This document shows, one piece after another, positions 1 to 5,643 of a stretch of 5,643 nucleotides of DNA. The position numbers were made by a program, and so were the translations under genes. Every line of letters begins with the position of its first letter. Position 1 is the first letter of the stretch. The notes beneath the pieces are model-generated. The model ran no database searches and had not been told where the DNA came from. It worked only from the letters and a program-made list of their open reading frames with translations. Origin of the DNA: Rhizobiaceae bacterium (lineage in GTDB: Bacteria > Pseudomonadota > Alphaproteobacteria > Rhizobiales > Rhizobiaceae); contig JACMIV010000349.1 in the NCBI GenBank assembly GCA_014380965.1, positions 1 through 5,643 of the forward strand, read 5' to 3'.

Positions 1-1640
1 ATGATGCCGAGGACGCAGATGGCCCCGAGATCGCCGCTCTCGTTGAGGACGTAGATGATGACCGAGACGAGCTTGGGGTTGGCGGAGGTGAGGAGAATCG
101 TCGCCGAGAGCTCGCGGATCGTGCCGACGAAGACGAAGCACCAGGCTGCCACGACGCTGGTACGCAAGAGCGGGGCAGTGATGTCCCAGAGCGTGCGGAG
201 CCGCGAAGCGCCCATGATGCGGCCGGCGTCCTCAAGCTCGGGATGAACCCCGGAAAAGGCCGAGGACATCTGCTGGTAGCCCGCGGGGAGCTCGATCGTC
301 AGGAACGCGATGAGGAGGATCCAGAGCGTGCCGTAGAGCTGGAATGTCGGATTTGCGTAGGAGAGGAACAGGCCGACGCCGAGGACGATGCCGGGGATGG
401 CGACCGGCGCGGTGGCCAGCACTCCAAGAAAGCCCGAACCGCGAACGGACTTGCGGGTGACGAGATAGGACACGACGACGGCGATCACGGTGACGAAGGT
501 TGCGGTGAGGAAGCCGAGGAGGAATGTGTTGCGAAGCGCGAGCTGCGTCGCGGAGAACTCGAACAGCACGAAGTTCCAGTGGCGGAGCGTGAGGTTCTCC
601 CATGTCAACGCGTCGCCGACCGTCGTCGTGAACGCGGTCTTGATGATGGCGCCATAGGGAAGGATGAAGGTCAGCGACAAAACCGAAAACACGAAGATCA
701 GCGCCGGCCACTTCCATGGACCGAGGGCCGTGACGCGCGGCGTACCGCTCTTGCCGCCGAGGACGGTGTAGCCTTTGCGGCCGAGGATCGATTTCTGCGC
801 GCGGAGCAGGATAACGGTGAGGACGAGGAGCGGCAGGGCAGCGGCGGCGGCAAGACCGAGCCGCGGCGGAAACTGGAAGAGGCTCCAGATCTTCGTGGTG
901 ATGACGTGGAAGCCGGCGGGAAGTGCGAGGATCGCCGGCGAGCCGAACATGGTCAGCGCCTGGAGGATGGCGATCAGCGTGCCGGCCAGCATCGCCGGGA
1001 GAACCAGCGGGATGGTGATCTTGCGCAAGGTCGTCATCGACTTGCCGCCGAGGATCGAGGAAGCGTCCTCGAGGTCGGACGGGACGCGGTCGAGCGCGTT
1101 GGCGACGAGCGTGAACACGTAAGGGAAGGTGAAGCAGGCGATGGCGAAGACGAGCCCGGTGAAGGTGTAGATGTTGACGAGGTAGGCGCCGCGCTCGAGT
1201 CCGAAGATCGAGCGATAGACGATGTTCACGAGACCGCTGTTCGGCGCGGCGATGATCTCGTAGGCGATGGCGCCGAGGAAGGGCGGCGTCACGAAGGACG
1301 CCGTCACCATGATGCGGATGAGCCGGCGGCCGGGCAGATCGGTCCGCGACACGAGCCAGGCCATGGGCGTGGCGACGAGGCATGCGAGAATGCCCACGCC
1401 GAGCGCCATGCCGACGGCAAGGCCGTAGGCGCGCACGAGCGTCGGATCGGCGACGAGGGCGACGAAATTGTCGAAGGTGGCGCCGCCCCCGGCATCGCTG
1501 CGAAAGCTGTAATAGACGAGCCAGAACAGCGGGAGAATGACCAGCACGCTGAGGAGCAAAGCGAGCAGGGCGAAGGTCGGCACGGAGAAATCGATGCCGC
1601 GACGACGGCCCGACACTTCAGCGGTGTTGGTCATTGTCAT
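1..1640 (-). CDS. ABC transporter permease, fused two-domain FbpB/ThiP-like, C-terminus outside the window
   Basis: The frame is open from ATG at 1640 to the left edge, giving 546 residues without a stop; family members are ~550-600 residues, so only the tail is missing. It forms the inner-membrane channel. Two homologous BPD_transp_1 domains are fused. The first has a membrane segment at ~22-44 and an EAA loop E191-D-A-S...G...I-T-I-P211. A loop around residues 290-311 leads to the second domain, which starts with a membrane segment at ~312-330 and carries its EAA loop at E470-D-A-G-R-I-M-G...P490. Two EAA loops mean one polypeptide can contact both ATPase subunits, so no second permease gene is needed. 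The start is ATG at 1640 (MTMTNT) or 1634; the binding-protein stop lies 6 nt upstream and there is only a weak GGGA site, so translation is probably coupled. Calls for ferric iron, thiamine, phosphonate or sugar-phosphate uptake are all compatible with the fold. Confidence 0.93.
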   Translation of the reverse strand, partial: MTMTNTAEVSGRRRGIDFSVPTFALLALLLSVLVILPLFWLVYYSFRSDAGGGATFDNFVALVADPTLVRAYGLAVGMALGVGILACLVATPMAWLVSRTDLPGRRLIRIMVTASFVTPPFLGAIAYEIIAAPNSGLVNIVYRSIFGLERGAYLVNIYTFTGLVFAIACFTFPYVFTLVANALDRVPSDLEDASSILGGKSMTTLRKITIPLVLPAMLAGTLIAILQALTMFGSPAILALPAGFHVITTKIWSLFQFPPRLGLAAAAALPLLVLTVILLRAQKSILGRKGYTVLGGKSGTPRVTALGPWKWPALIFVFSVLSLTFILPYGAIIKTAFTTTVGDALTWENLTLRHWNFVLFEFSATQLALRNTFLLGFLTATFVTVIAVVVSYLVTRKSVRGSGFLGVLATAPVAIPGIVLGVGLFLSYANPTFQLYGTLWILLIAFLTIELPAGYQQMSSAFSGVHPELEDAGRIMGASRLRTLWDITAPLLRTSVVAAWCFVFVGTIRELSATILLTSANPKLVSVIIYVLNESGDLGAICVLGI

Positions 1641-1646
1641 TGTGCG

Positions 1647-2693
1647 TCAGGTCCCGAAATACTGCTCGTAGTTGGATTTGATCGTCTGGATTTCCGGCTC
1701 GAGCTTGGCCGGGTCCGACATCAGGAGCTTGATCTCCGAAAGGGGCGTGCGCCCTTCCTTCTCCTTCACGCCGGGGTGGAAGGACCTGAGGCCACCGAAG
1801 TCGCTATTGAGCTGCTGCGCTTCCAGGCTGAACAGGAACGCGTAGAAGAGCTTGGCGGCGTTCGGGTTAGGCGCCTGCTTCAACACCGCGGCGTTCCCGA
1901 CGGCCAGCGGAGTGCCTTCGGCGGGGTAGACGATCTGGATCGGCACGCCTTCGTCCTGAAGCCGGAAGACGTTGTACTCATTGCCGTCGACCTGCAGCGA
2001 ACGCTCGCTCTGGGCAAGCTTCTTCGGCGGCTCGGTAGACGACTGGACCTGCATCACACCCTGCGAGCCGAGCTTTTCGAAGTATTCCCAGCCGAGAAGC
2101 TGGCTGAGCGCGAAGGTCGCGGTCATCACCGTCCCGCTGTAGCCGGGATGCGCCTTGACCATCTTGTCCTTGTATTTCGGATCGAGAAGATCGGTCCATG
2201 TCTTCGGCGCGTCTGCCTCGGTGACGAGGTCCGTCCGGTAGGCGAGAACCGAAAGATGCGCGCGATAGGCGGCGAAATTGCCCTCGGGGTCGCGCTCTTC
2301 GGTCGGCCAGTTGTCGGCGACCTCCTTCGGGACCATCGGCTCGAGCCAGCCTTCGCGCTTGAAGTACTGGAAATGGACGGCGTCCGAGGTCTCGATGACG
2401 TCCGCGCCGTAGATGCCGGAGCCGTATTCCTGGCCGATGCGCTGGAACACGCGTTCCGAGCCCGCGCGCTCGACCTGGACGGCGATGCCCGGATACTTGC
2501 TCTTGAAGAGCTCGGCGAGCTTCTCTGCGACCGTCACGTCGGTCGCGGTATAGAAGATCAGCTTGCCTTCTTGCTTTGCCGCCGCTTCGAGCTCGGGCGT
2601 GATCTCGTAGGGCTCGGGCGCCTGCGCGAAGGCGGCGGGCGCCGCGGTCATTCCGGCCGCGAGCAGCGCGGCGGAGAGTGTCTTCTTCCACAT
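1647..2693 (-). CDS. periplasmic ABC substrate-binding protein, Fe(III)-type family by fold, ligand uncertain
   Basis: This 348-residue protein is the ligand receptor of the importer. It starts with a Sec signal peptide: MWKK, a hydrophobic core (LSAALLAAGMTAAPAA) and a cleavage site AFA|QA after residue 23. There is no lipobox cysteine, so it should be soluble in the periplasm. The mature part begins like family-1/FbpA-type binding proteins: AAKQEGKLIFYTATD, AEKLAELFKSKYPGI, then GADVIETSD, LSVLAYRTDLV, PKTWTDLLDPKYKDKM and a late PNAAKLFYAFLFSLEAQQ stretch. These support the iron(III)/spermidine/2-aminoethylphosphonate group of binding proteins. However, in the region where FbpA has two adjacent iron-binding tyrosines the sequence reads DGNEYNVFRL, and no Tyr-Tyr pair occurs anywhere in the protein. 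An organic or organophosphorus ligand is as likely as iron. It is flanked by its ATPase (17 nt) and permease (6 nt) genes. The class is very sure; the ligand is open. Confidence 0.95.
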   Translation of the reverse strand: MWKKTLSAALLAAGMTAAPAAFAQAPEPYEITPELEAAAKQEGKLIFYTATDVTVAEKLAELFKSKYPGIAVQVERAGSERVFQRIGQEYGSGIYGADVIETSDAVHFQYFKREGWLEPMVPKEVADNWPTEERDPEGNFAAYRAHLSVLAYRTDLVTEADAPKTWTDLLDPKYKDKMVKAHPGYSGTVMTATFALSQLLGWEYFEKLGSQGVMQVQSSTEPPKKLAQSERSLQVDGNEYNVFRLQDEGVPIQIVYPAEGTPLAVGNAAVLKQAPNPNAAKLFYAFLFSLEAQQLNSDFGGLRSFHPGVKEKEGRTPLSEIKLLMSDPAKLEPEIQTIKSNYEQYFGT

Positions 2694-2702
2694 TGTCGTT
2701 AT

Positions 2703-2709
2703 TCCTCCC
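2703..2709 (-). promoter_or_regulatory. ribosome binding site of the substrate-binding protein gene
   Basis: Minus-strand GGGAGGA lies 9 nt before the ATG at 2693 and one base after the ATPase stop codon (TAA, 2713-2711). It supports the signal-peptide start MWKKTLS and gives the binding protein its own strong initiation, consistent with such proteins being needed in excess over the membrane parts. Confidence 0.75.
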
Positions 2710-2710
2710 G

Positions 2711-3775
2711 TTATTGCGCGAGCGCCCGGCAGTGTTCTGGCGGAAAATTCAGCCAAACCTCTTGGCCGACCGGGATCGCGACGTTGACCGGCGCGACCGT
2801 TCGCACCGTTTCTCCGCCAGTGAGCGTGACGAGGTAGTCCCGGTGCGAGCCGAGATAGATCTGGCGCTTGACGATGCCCTTGGCGGTGTTGGTTTCGCCG
2901 GAAGGCTTCGTCTCGCTGAGGCCGATATCGTGGTGGCGGATGGAGACGGCGGTGGTGCCGGAGGTCGCGGTCTCGCCGCTGCCGCAGTGGAGGACGAGTC
3001 CTGCGTCGCACTGGACGGTCCTGTCGCCGGCGCGGGTGCCGGTCAGGATGTTGGTCCCGCCGATGAAGCGGGCGACGAACTCGGTCTCGGGCCGTTCGTA
3101 GATGTCCTCGGGGGAGCCCGCCTGCTCGATGCGCCCGTCGTTCATGACGACGATGATGTCCGCTGTCGTCATCGCCTCCGACTGGTCGTGGGTGACGTAG
3201 ACGGTGGTGTAGCGGAACTCGTCGTGCAGCCTTCGGATCTCGAACCGCATCTCCTCGCGAAGGTTCGCGTCGAGGTTCGACAGCGGCTCGTCGAGGAGAA
3301 GGATCTCCGGCTTGATCACGAGGGCGCGTGCAAGTGAGACGCGCTGCTGCTGGCCACCGGAGAGTTCTCCAGGATAGCGCTCGGCCAGAGCCGAGAGCTG
3401 GGTCGCCGACAGAATCGTCTCGACGCGCGCCTTGATTTCCGGCTGCGGAAGCGAGCGAAGCTTCAGGCCGTAGGCGACGTTCTGAAACACCGTCATATGC
3501 GGCCAGAGCGCGTAGCTCTGAAAGATCATCGACATGTTCCGCCCCTCGGGGGGCACGGTCGAGGACGCCGAGGATACGGTTTGTCCGCCGACGCGGATGG
3601 TGCCGCCGTTAGCGGCGACGAAGCCGGCAATGAGGCGCAGCGTCGTCGTCTTGCCGCAGCCGGACGGCCCGAGCAGGCAGACGAGCTTGCCCTTGTCGAC
3701 CGACAGATTCACGCCCTTGACGACCGTCAGAGCGCCGTAGCTCTTCGTCAGGCCGTCCAGTTCCAGGAACGACAT
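2711..3775 (-). CDS. ABC transporter ATP-binding protein, FbpC/PotA-like importer ATPase
   Basis: This 354-residue ATPase energises the importer encoded by the next two genes; it acts at the cytoplasmic face of the inner membrane. All nucleotide-binding motifs are present: Walker A GPSGCGKTT (residues 36-44), Q-loop Gln86 in FQSYALWPH, signature LSGGQQQR (138-145), Walker B ILLLDEP (158-164), D-loop SNLD (166-169) and switch His196 in VTHDQSEA. The last ~120 residues form a TOBE-type domain, including SIRHHDIGL, as in the CUT1/FbpC/PotA/CysA group; the total length is typical. The start is ATG with a strong ribosome binding site and no earlier Met in the same stretch; the open frame running back into the AbrB-family gene is an antisense-free shadow of GC-rich sequence. 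It is the first gene of the operon, 17 nt ahead of the binding-protein gene, and is preceded by a predicted promoter. The ATPase type is certain, the substrate is not readable from it. Confidence 0.96.
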   Translation of the reverse strand: MSFLELDGLTKSYGALTVVKGVNLSVDKGKLVCLLGPSGCGKTTTLRLIAGFVAANGGTIRVGGQTVSSASSTVPPEGRNMSMIFQSYALWPHMTVFQNVAYGLKLRSLPQPEIKARVETILSATQLSALAERYPGELSGGQQQRVSLARALVIKPEILLLDEPLSNLDANLREEMRFEIRRLHDEFRYTTVYVTHDQSEAMTTADIIVVMNDGRIEQAGSPEDIYERPETEFVARFIGGTNILTGTRAGDRTVQCDAGLVLHCGSGETATSGTTAVSIRHHDIGLSETKPSGETNTAKGIVKRQIYLGSHRDYLVTLTGGETVRTVAPVNVAIPVGQEVWLNFPPEHCRALAQ

Positions 3776-3776
3776 T

Positions 3777-3784
3777 CCACCTCC
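3777..3784 (-). promoter_or_regulatory. strong ribosome binding site of the ABC ATPase gene
   Basis: Minus-strand GGAGGTGG lies just upstream of the ATG at 3775. GGAGGTG is fully complementary to the 16S rRNA 3' end, and GGAGG ends 4 nt before the start codon. It fixes the start of the ATPase at MSFLEL, even though the frame stays open far upstream. Confidence 0.75.
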
Positions 3785-3839
3785 ACACGCGATTGTCGGG
3801 TTGGGCCTCAGCCGTCCCGTCGTCTTTGAGATTGACCGG

Positions 3840-3845
3840 AGCCTA
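3840..3845 (-). promoter_or_regulatory. -10 box of the same predicted promoter
   Basis: Read on the minus strand this is TAGGCT, matching TATAAT at three positions, including the important first T, second A and last T. The optimal 17-nt spacing to a perfect -35 box supports it. Transcription would start near 3833, giving a leader of about 57 nt before the ATG at 3775. Confidence 0.5.
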
Positions 3846-3861
3846 TGAATCAAATTGAAGA

Positions 3862-3871
3862 CTGTCAACAG
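3862..3871. promoter_or_regulatory. short inverted repeat over the -35 box, possible operator
   Basis: The 10-bp sequence CTGTCAACAG has 4-bp arms (CTGT/ACAG) around a 2-nt centre and covers the whole -35 box. A protein bound here would block RNA polymerase, so it is a candidate repressor site. The arms are short and chance occurrence is likely enough that this is only a suggestion. A second small palindrome, TCAAATTGA (3850-3858), sits in the spacer between the two promoter boxes. Confidence 0.22.
3863..3868 (-). promoter_or_regulatory. -35 box of a predicted sigma70-type promoter for the ABC operon
   Basis: Read on the minus strand this is TTGACA, identical to the sigma70 -35 consensus. 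It is followed by a 17-nt spacer and a plausible -10 box at 3845-3840. It lies in the only real intergenic gap of the window, between the AbrB-family gene and the ABC ATPase gene, and points into the ATPase gene. Predicted from sequence only. Confidence 0.6.
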
Positions 3872-3875
3872 ATTA

Positions 3876-3894
3876 CGGTTTTCAAAGCGAACCG
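3876..3894. repeat. inverted repeat upstream of the promoter (CGGTT...AACCG)
   Basis: Five-bp arms CGGTT and AACCG flank a 9-nt centre, just after the stop codon of the AbrB-family gene and just upstream of the -35 box. Its centre is about 52 nt upstream of the predicted transcription start, a usual position for an activator site. It lacks a following T tract on the minus strand, so it is a poor candidate for an intrinsic terminator of the upstream gene. Confidence 0.2.
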
Positions 3895-3897
3895 ATG

Positions 3898-4998
3898 CTA
3901 CGGCTTTTTTTGATCGCCGGCCCAGTGTCGGATGAGCGGCGGCGCGCATAAATTGGTGAGGATCGAGCGCGCCAGCTGGAATCCCGCGACGGCGGCCGCG
4001 AGCAGCCCCAGCGTTCCGGCCGAGGCGATCATCTCGCCGAGCCCGCCCGGTGCGACGGCAAGGATCGCCGAGACGTGATCGAGATCGCCAAGATGCTCCA
4101 CGAGGGCGGTCAAGCCGATGAAAGCCACGCCGATGAGCGCGAGGCCGCAGAGGAAAGCACCGAGGGCGAGCCGCGGCAGGCGCCGCAGCCGGTCCAGCCG
4201 AAAACGCAGGCCGAGCGAGGTGCCGATGGCAATCTGCGCCGCGAAAAGGACAAGCGGCGGCACTGGCGGCAGCACGTGGCCGGCCGAGACGACGGCGACG
4301 CAGAGGAGCATCGGCACGATGATGTAGGCATTGACGATCCGCGCCCGCGTCGCGAGCCAGGCGATGGCGGCCGCGAGCAGCGCCAGAATGAGGATTTCGC
4401 CGAGGCCCTTCATTCCCGACAGGGGCTGCGGCGGCTGGCCCGCGCCTGCGACGAAGCCCAACCAGAGTGGAATGAGCAGGAGCACCATGACGACGCGCAG
4501 CGTGTGGACAAGCGCGACGGCCTGCTCGTCGGCTTTCAGCTCCTGCGCCAGCGTCGCCATCTCGGCCATGCCCGCCGGCAGGGAGCAGAGCACGGCCGTC
4601 ACCCTGTCGATGCCGGCGATCCTTGCCAGCGGGATCGCAAGGGCAAGGCCTGCAAGGTTGGAGAGGACGGCAACGCAGAGCATCAGCGGCAGGAGTTCGG
4701 AAAGTGCGCCGAGGATGTCCGGCGAGAGAACCGCCCCGACCGATGCGCCGACGAAGAGCTGGCCGCCGCGCCGGACCGCCCGGCCGCCCTTGGCCGAGCC
4801 GAGAAGGTTGGCGACGAGCGTCGCCCCGCAAAGCGAGCCGAGAATGGCGGCGAGCGGCAGGTGCAGCCAGCGGAAGAGGACCGCGCCGAAGAGCGCGGCG
4901 GCGAGGGACGCGGCCCAGAGTGCCGCGGCGCGATACAAGTTTTCCCGGCCTCGCCTCGGCGCACCCGGATCGCGCACGGTCTCCGGCGGAGGGGTCAA
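3898..4998 (-). CDS. AbrB-family integral membrane protein (PF05145-like)
   Basis: This hydrophobic 366-residue protein matches the AbrB family, often labelled 'ammonia monooxygenase regulator' or 'putative AbrB transporter'; it is unrelated to the small Bacillus DNA-binding AbrB. It has about ten membrane segments arranged as an internal duplication. The first half carries LPAGMAEM (residues ~140-147) and the second APGGLGEM (~316-323), the repeated P-x-G-x-x-E-M signature. Each is preceded by a RVTAVL / HVSAIL stretch and followed by a hydrophobic helix. Length is typical (~350). The family's function is poorly known; transport of small organic molecules has been suggested, and genes of this type often sit beside transport and catabolic genes. 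The start is uncertain. The first in-frame candidate taken is TTG at 4998, with no convincing ribosome binding site; GTG at codon 8 or CTG at 5007 are alternatives, and the first membrane segment only begins near residue 23. The upstream SDR stop is 5 nt away, so translational coupling could replace a strong site. The gene ends in QKKP-TAG with a run of seven A in the last codons. Confidence 0.88.
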   Translation of the reverse strand: MTPPPETVRDPGAPRRGRENLYRAAALWAASLAAALFGAVLFRWLHLPLAAILGSLCGATLVANLLGSAKGGRAVRRGGQLFVGASVGAVLSPDILGALSELLPLMLCVAVLSNLAGLALAIPLARIAGIDRVTAVLCSLPAGMAEMATLAQELKADEQAVALVHTLRVVMVLLLIPLWLGFVAGAGQPPQPLSGMKGLGEILILALLAAAIAWLATRARIVNAYIIVPMLLCVAVVSAGHVLPPVPPLVLFAAQIAIGTSLGLRFRLDRLRRLPRLALGAFLCGLALIGVAFIGLTALVEHLGDLDHVSAILAVAPGGLGEMIASAGTLGLLAAAVAGFQLARSILTNLCAPPLIRHWAGDQKKP

Positions 4999-5003
4999 AG
5001 CGG

Positions 5004-5642
5004 TCAGATCATCAAAGCCCCGCCGTTGACGTGCATCGTCTGGCCGGTGACGTAGCGCATCGACGGGCCGGCGAGCATCCGCACCGCGGCCGCGACCTCC
5101 TCCGGCGTTCCGCGCCGGCCAAGGACATTGGTGCGCGTCGCGTGATGTTTGGGCTCCTCGCCGTCGCGCTTCGTCTCGATGAGACCGGGAGCGACGCAGT
5201 TGACGGTAATGGCGTCCTTGCCGAGGTCGTGGGCGAGCGCTTTCGTGAGGCCCGCGAGCGCGGCTTTAGCCGTGATGACGTGGACGCGCCCCGCTGCGCC
5301 GCTGTGGCCCGTGAGACCGCCGATCGTGACGATCGCGGCCTGGTCGCTTGCCTTCAGCGCCGGCAGCGCCGCTTTGGTGAGAAGGAACACGCTGTCGAGG
5401 CAAAGCGCCATGACCGAGCGCCAGGTCTCGTAGGTCAGGTCCTCGATCGTCGCCTCCGGGCGGATCGCGGCGTTGGCGACGAGGATGTCGAGGGCACCGA
5501 ACACGCTGGTCGCGACGTTGACGATCCGCTCCGGCACAAGCGGGTCGGAGAGGTCGCCGAGCACGACGCCGGCATGTCCGCCCGCCGCTTCCACGAGGCG
5601 CGCGGTCTCCTCCGCACCGTCCTGGTCGCGGTGGGCATGGAC
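5004..5642 (-). CDS. SDR-family NAD(P)-dependent oxidoreductase-like protein, N-terminus outside the window
   Basis: This is the C-terminal ~212 residues of a short-chain dehydrogenase/reductase; the frame stays open to the right edge, so the start and the N-terminal TGxxxGxG cofactor loop are missing. Classical SDRs are ~250 residues, so roughly 35-40 are lost. Visible landmarks in order are the LVANAAI strand (the NAG motif, here NAA), the helix with ETWRSVMALCLDSVF, the strand IVTIGGLTG, the segment HVITAKAAL, VNCVAPGLIET (the PG motif) and the C-terminal VNGGALMI. The family normally oxidises or reduces alcohol/carbonyl groups in the cytoplasm with NAD(P)H. Here the expected catalytic Asn, Ser and Tyr align with Cys (5400-5402), Gly (5316-5318) and Val (5277-5279), while the Lys is kept (5265-5267). 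Activity by the usual mechanism is therefore doubtful. A GTG at 5594 is not credible as the start because homologous sequence continues upstream of it (HAHRDQDGAEETARL). The next gene starts about 5 nt after the stop, so the two are probably cotranscribed. Family assignment is firm; substrate is unknown. Confidence 0.93.
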   Translation of the reverse strand, partial: VHAHRDQDGAEETARLVEAAGGHAGVVLGDLSDPLVPERIVNVATSVFGALDILVANAAIRPEATIEDLTYETWRSVMALCLDSVFLLTKAALPALKASDQAAIVTIGGLTGHSGAAGRVHVITAKAALAGLTKALAHDLGKDAITVNCVAPGLIETKRDGEEPKHHATRTNVLGRRGTPEEVAAAVRMLAGPSMRYVTGQTMHVNGGALMI

Positions 5643-5643
5643 G

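Noticed and set aside
232..1383. 383-codon minus-strand frame inside the permease gene
   Set aside because: It is rich in Arg, His and Pro with no recognisable domain, while the overlapping frame from 1640 gives a textbook fused permease with two EAA loops.
243..2837. Very long open frame on the plus strand (864 codons) opposite the permease and binding-protein genes
   Set aside because: Its translation is a low-complexity mix of Glu, Asp, Arg and Gly with no domain or hydrophobic pattern. It is the antisense shadow produced by strong GC bias over two well-supported minus-strand genes.
3876..3894. Inverted repeat as an intrinsic terminator of the AbrB-family gene
   Set aside because: The stem is only 5 bp with a 9-nt loop and no T tract follows on the minus strand.
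3901..3911. Run of seven A on the coding strand at the end of the AbrB-family gene, as a slippage site or terminator
   Set aside because: It simply encodes Gln-Lys-Lys just before Pro and the stop. There is no stem-loop in the right place for a terminator, and slippage would alter only the last residues.
3776..4831. N-terminal extension of the ABC ATPase frame into the AbrB-family gene, suggesting a fusion protein
   Set aside because: The extension is Arg/Ala/Gly-rich out-of-frame translation of the membrane-protein gene. The ATPase has a perfect ribosome binding site and a standard N-terminus at 3775.
4075..5055. Plus-strand open frame of 326 codons opposite the AbrB-family gene
   Set aside because: The product is highly charged and compositionally biased (Glu/Arg/Gln/His rich), as expected for the complement of a hydrophobic membrane-protein gene in GC-rich DNA.

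Overview
The window is a compact, GC-rich bacterial segment in which all five recognisable genes lie on the minus strand, so transcription runs from high to low coordinates. The strong GC bias at third codon positions, the style of the proteins and the gene families suggest an alphaproteobacterium, plausibly Hyphomicrobiales/Rhizobiales. That placement is inference; no rRNA or other taxonomic marker is present. I saw no tRNA, rRNA, CRISPR array, insertion sequence or phage-like gene.

In order of transcription, the window opens with the C-terminal part of a short-chain dehydrogenase/reductase (SDR) that enters from the right edge (5642-5004). A 366-residue AbrB-family membrane protein follows almost without a gap (4998-3898). 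A 122-bp intergenic region (3897-3776) carries a good sigma70-type promoter with a perfect TTGACA box and small inverted repeats. It leads into a three-gene ABC importer operon: an ATPase of the FbpC/PotA type (3775-2711), a periplasmic substrate-binding protein with a clear signal peptide (2693-1647), and a fused two-domain FbpB/ThiP-like permease (1640 to beyond position 1). The spacers inside this operon are only 17 and 6 nt.

The importer is complete in its parts: the binding protein captures a ligand in the periplasm, the fused permease provides both membrane halves, and the ATPase drives transport. By overall family it would be called a 'Fe(III) ABC transporter', but the binding protein lacks the adjacent tyrosine pair that coordinates iron in FbpA, so the substrate is better left open. 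An SDR enzyme and an AbrB membrane protein next to the importer fit an uptake-plus-metabolism locus for a small organic compound; this is inference from context.

The most unusual feature is the SDR. Its fold-level motifs are intact (NAA, APG, C-terminal VNGG), but three of the four classical catalytic residues appear replaced (Asn to Cys, Ser to Gly, Tyr to Val), leaving only the lysine. I found no clearly new multi-gene system; the rest is ordinary transporter territory. Coding density is very high, and the only gene-free stretch is the 122-bp promoter region.
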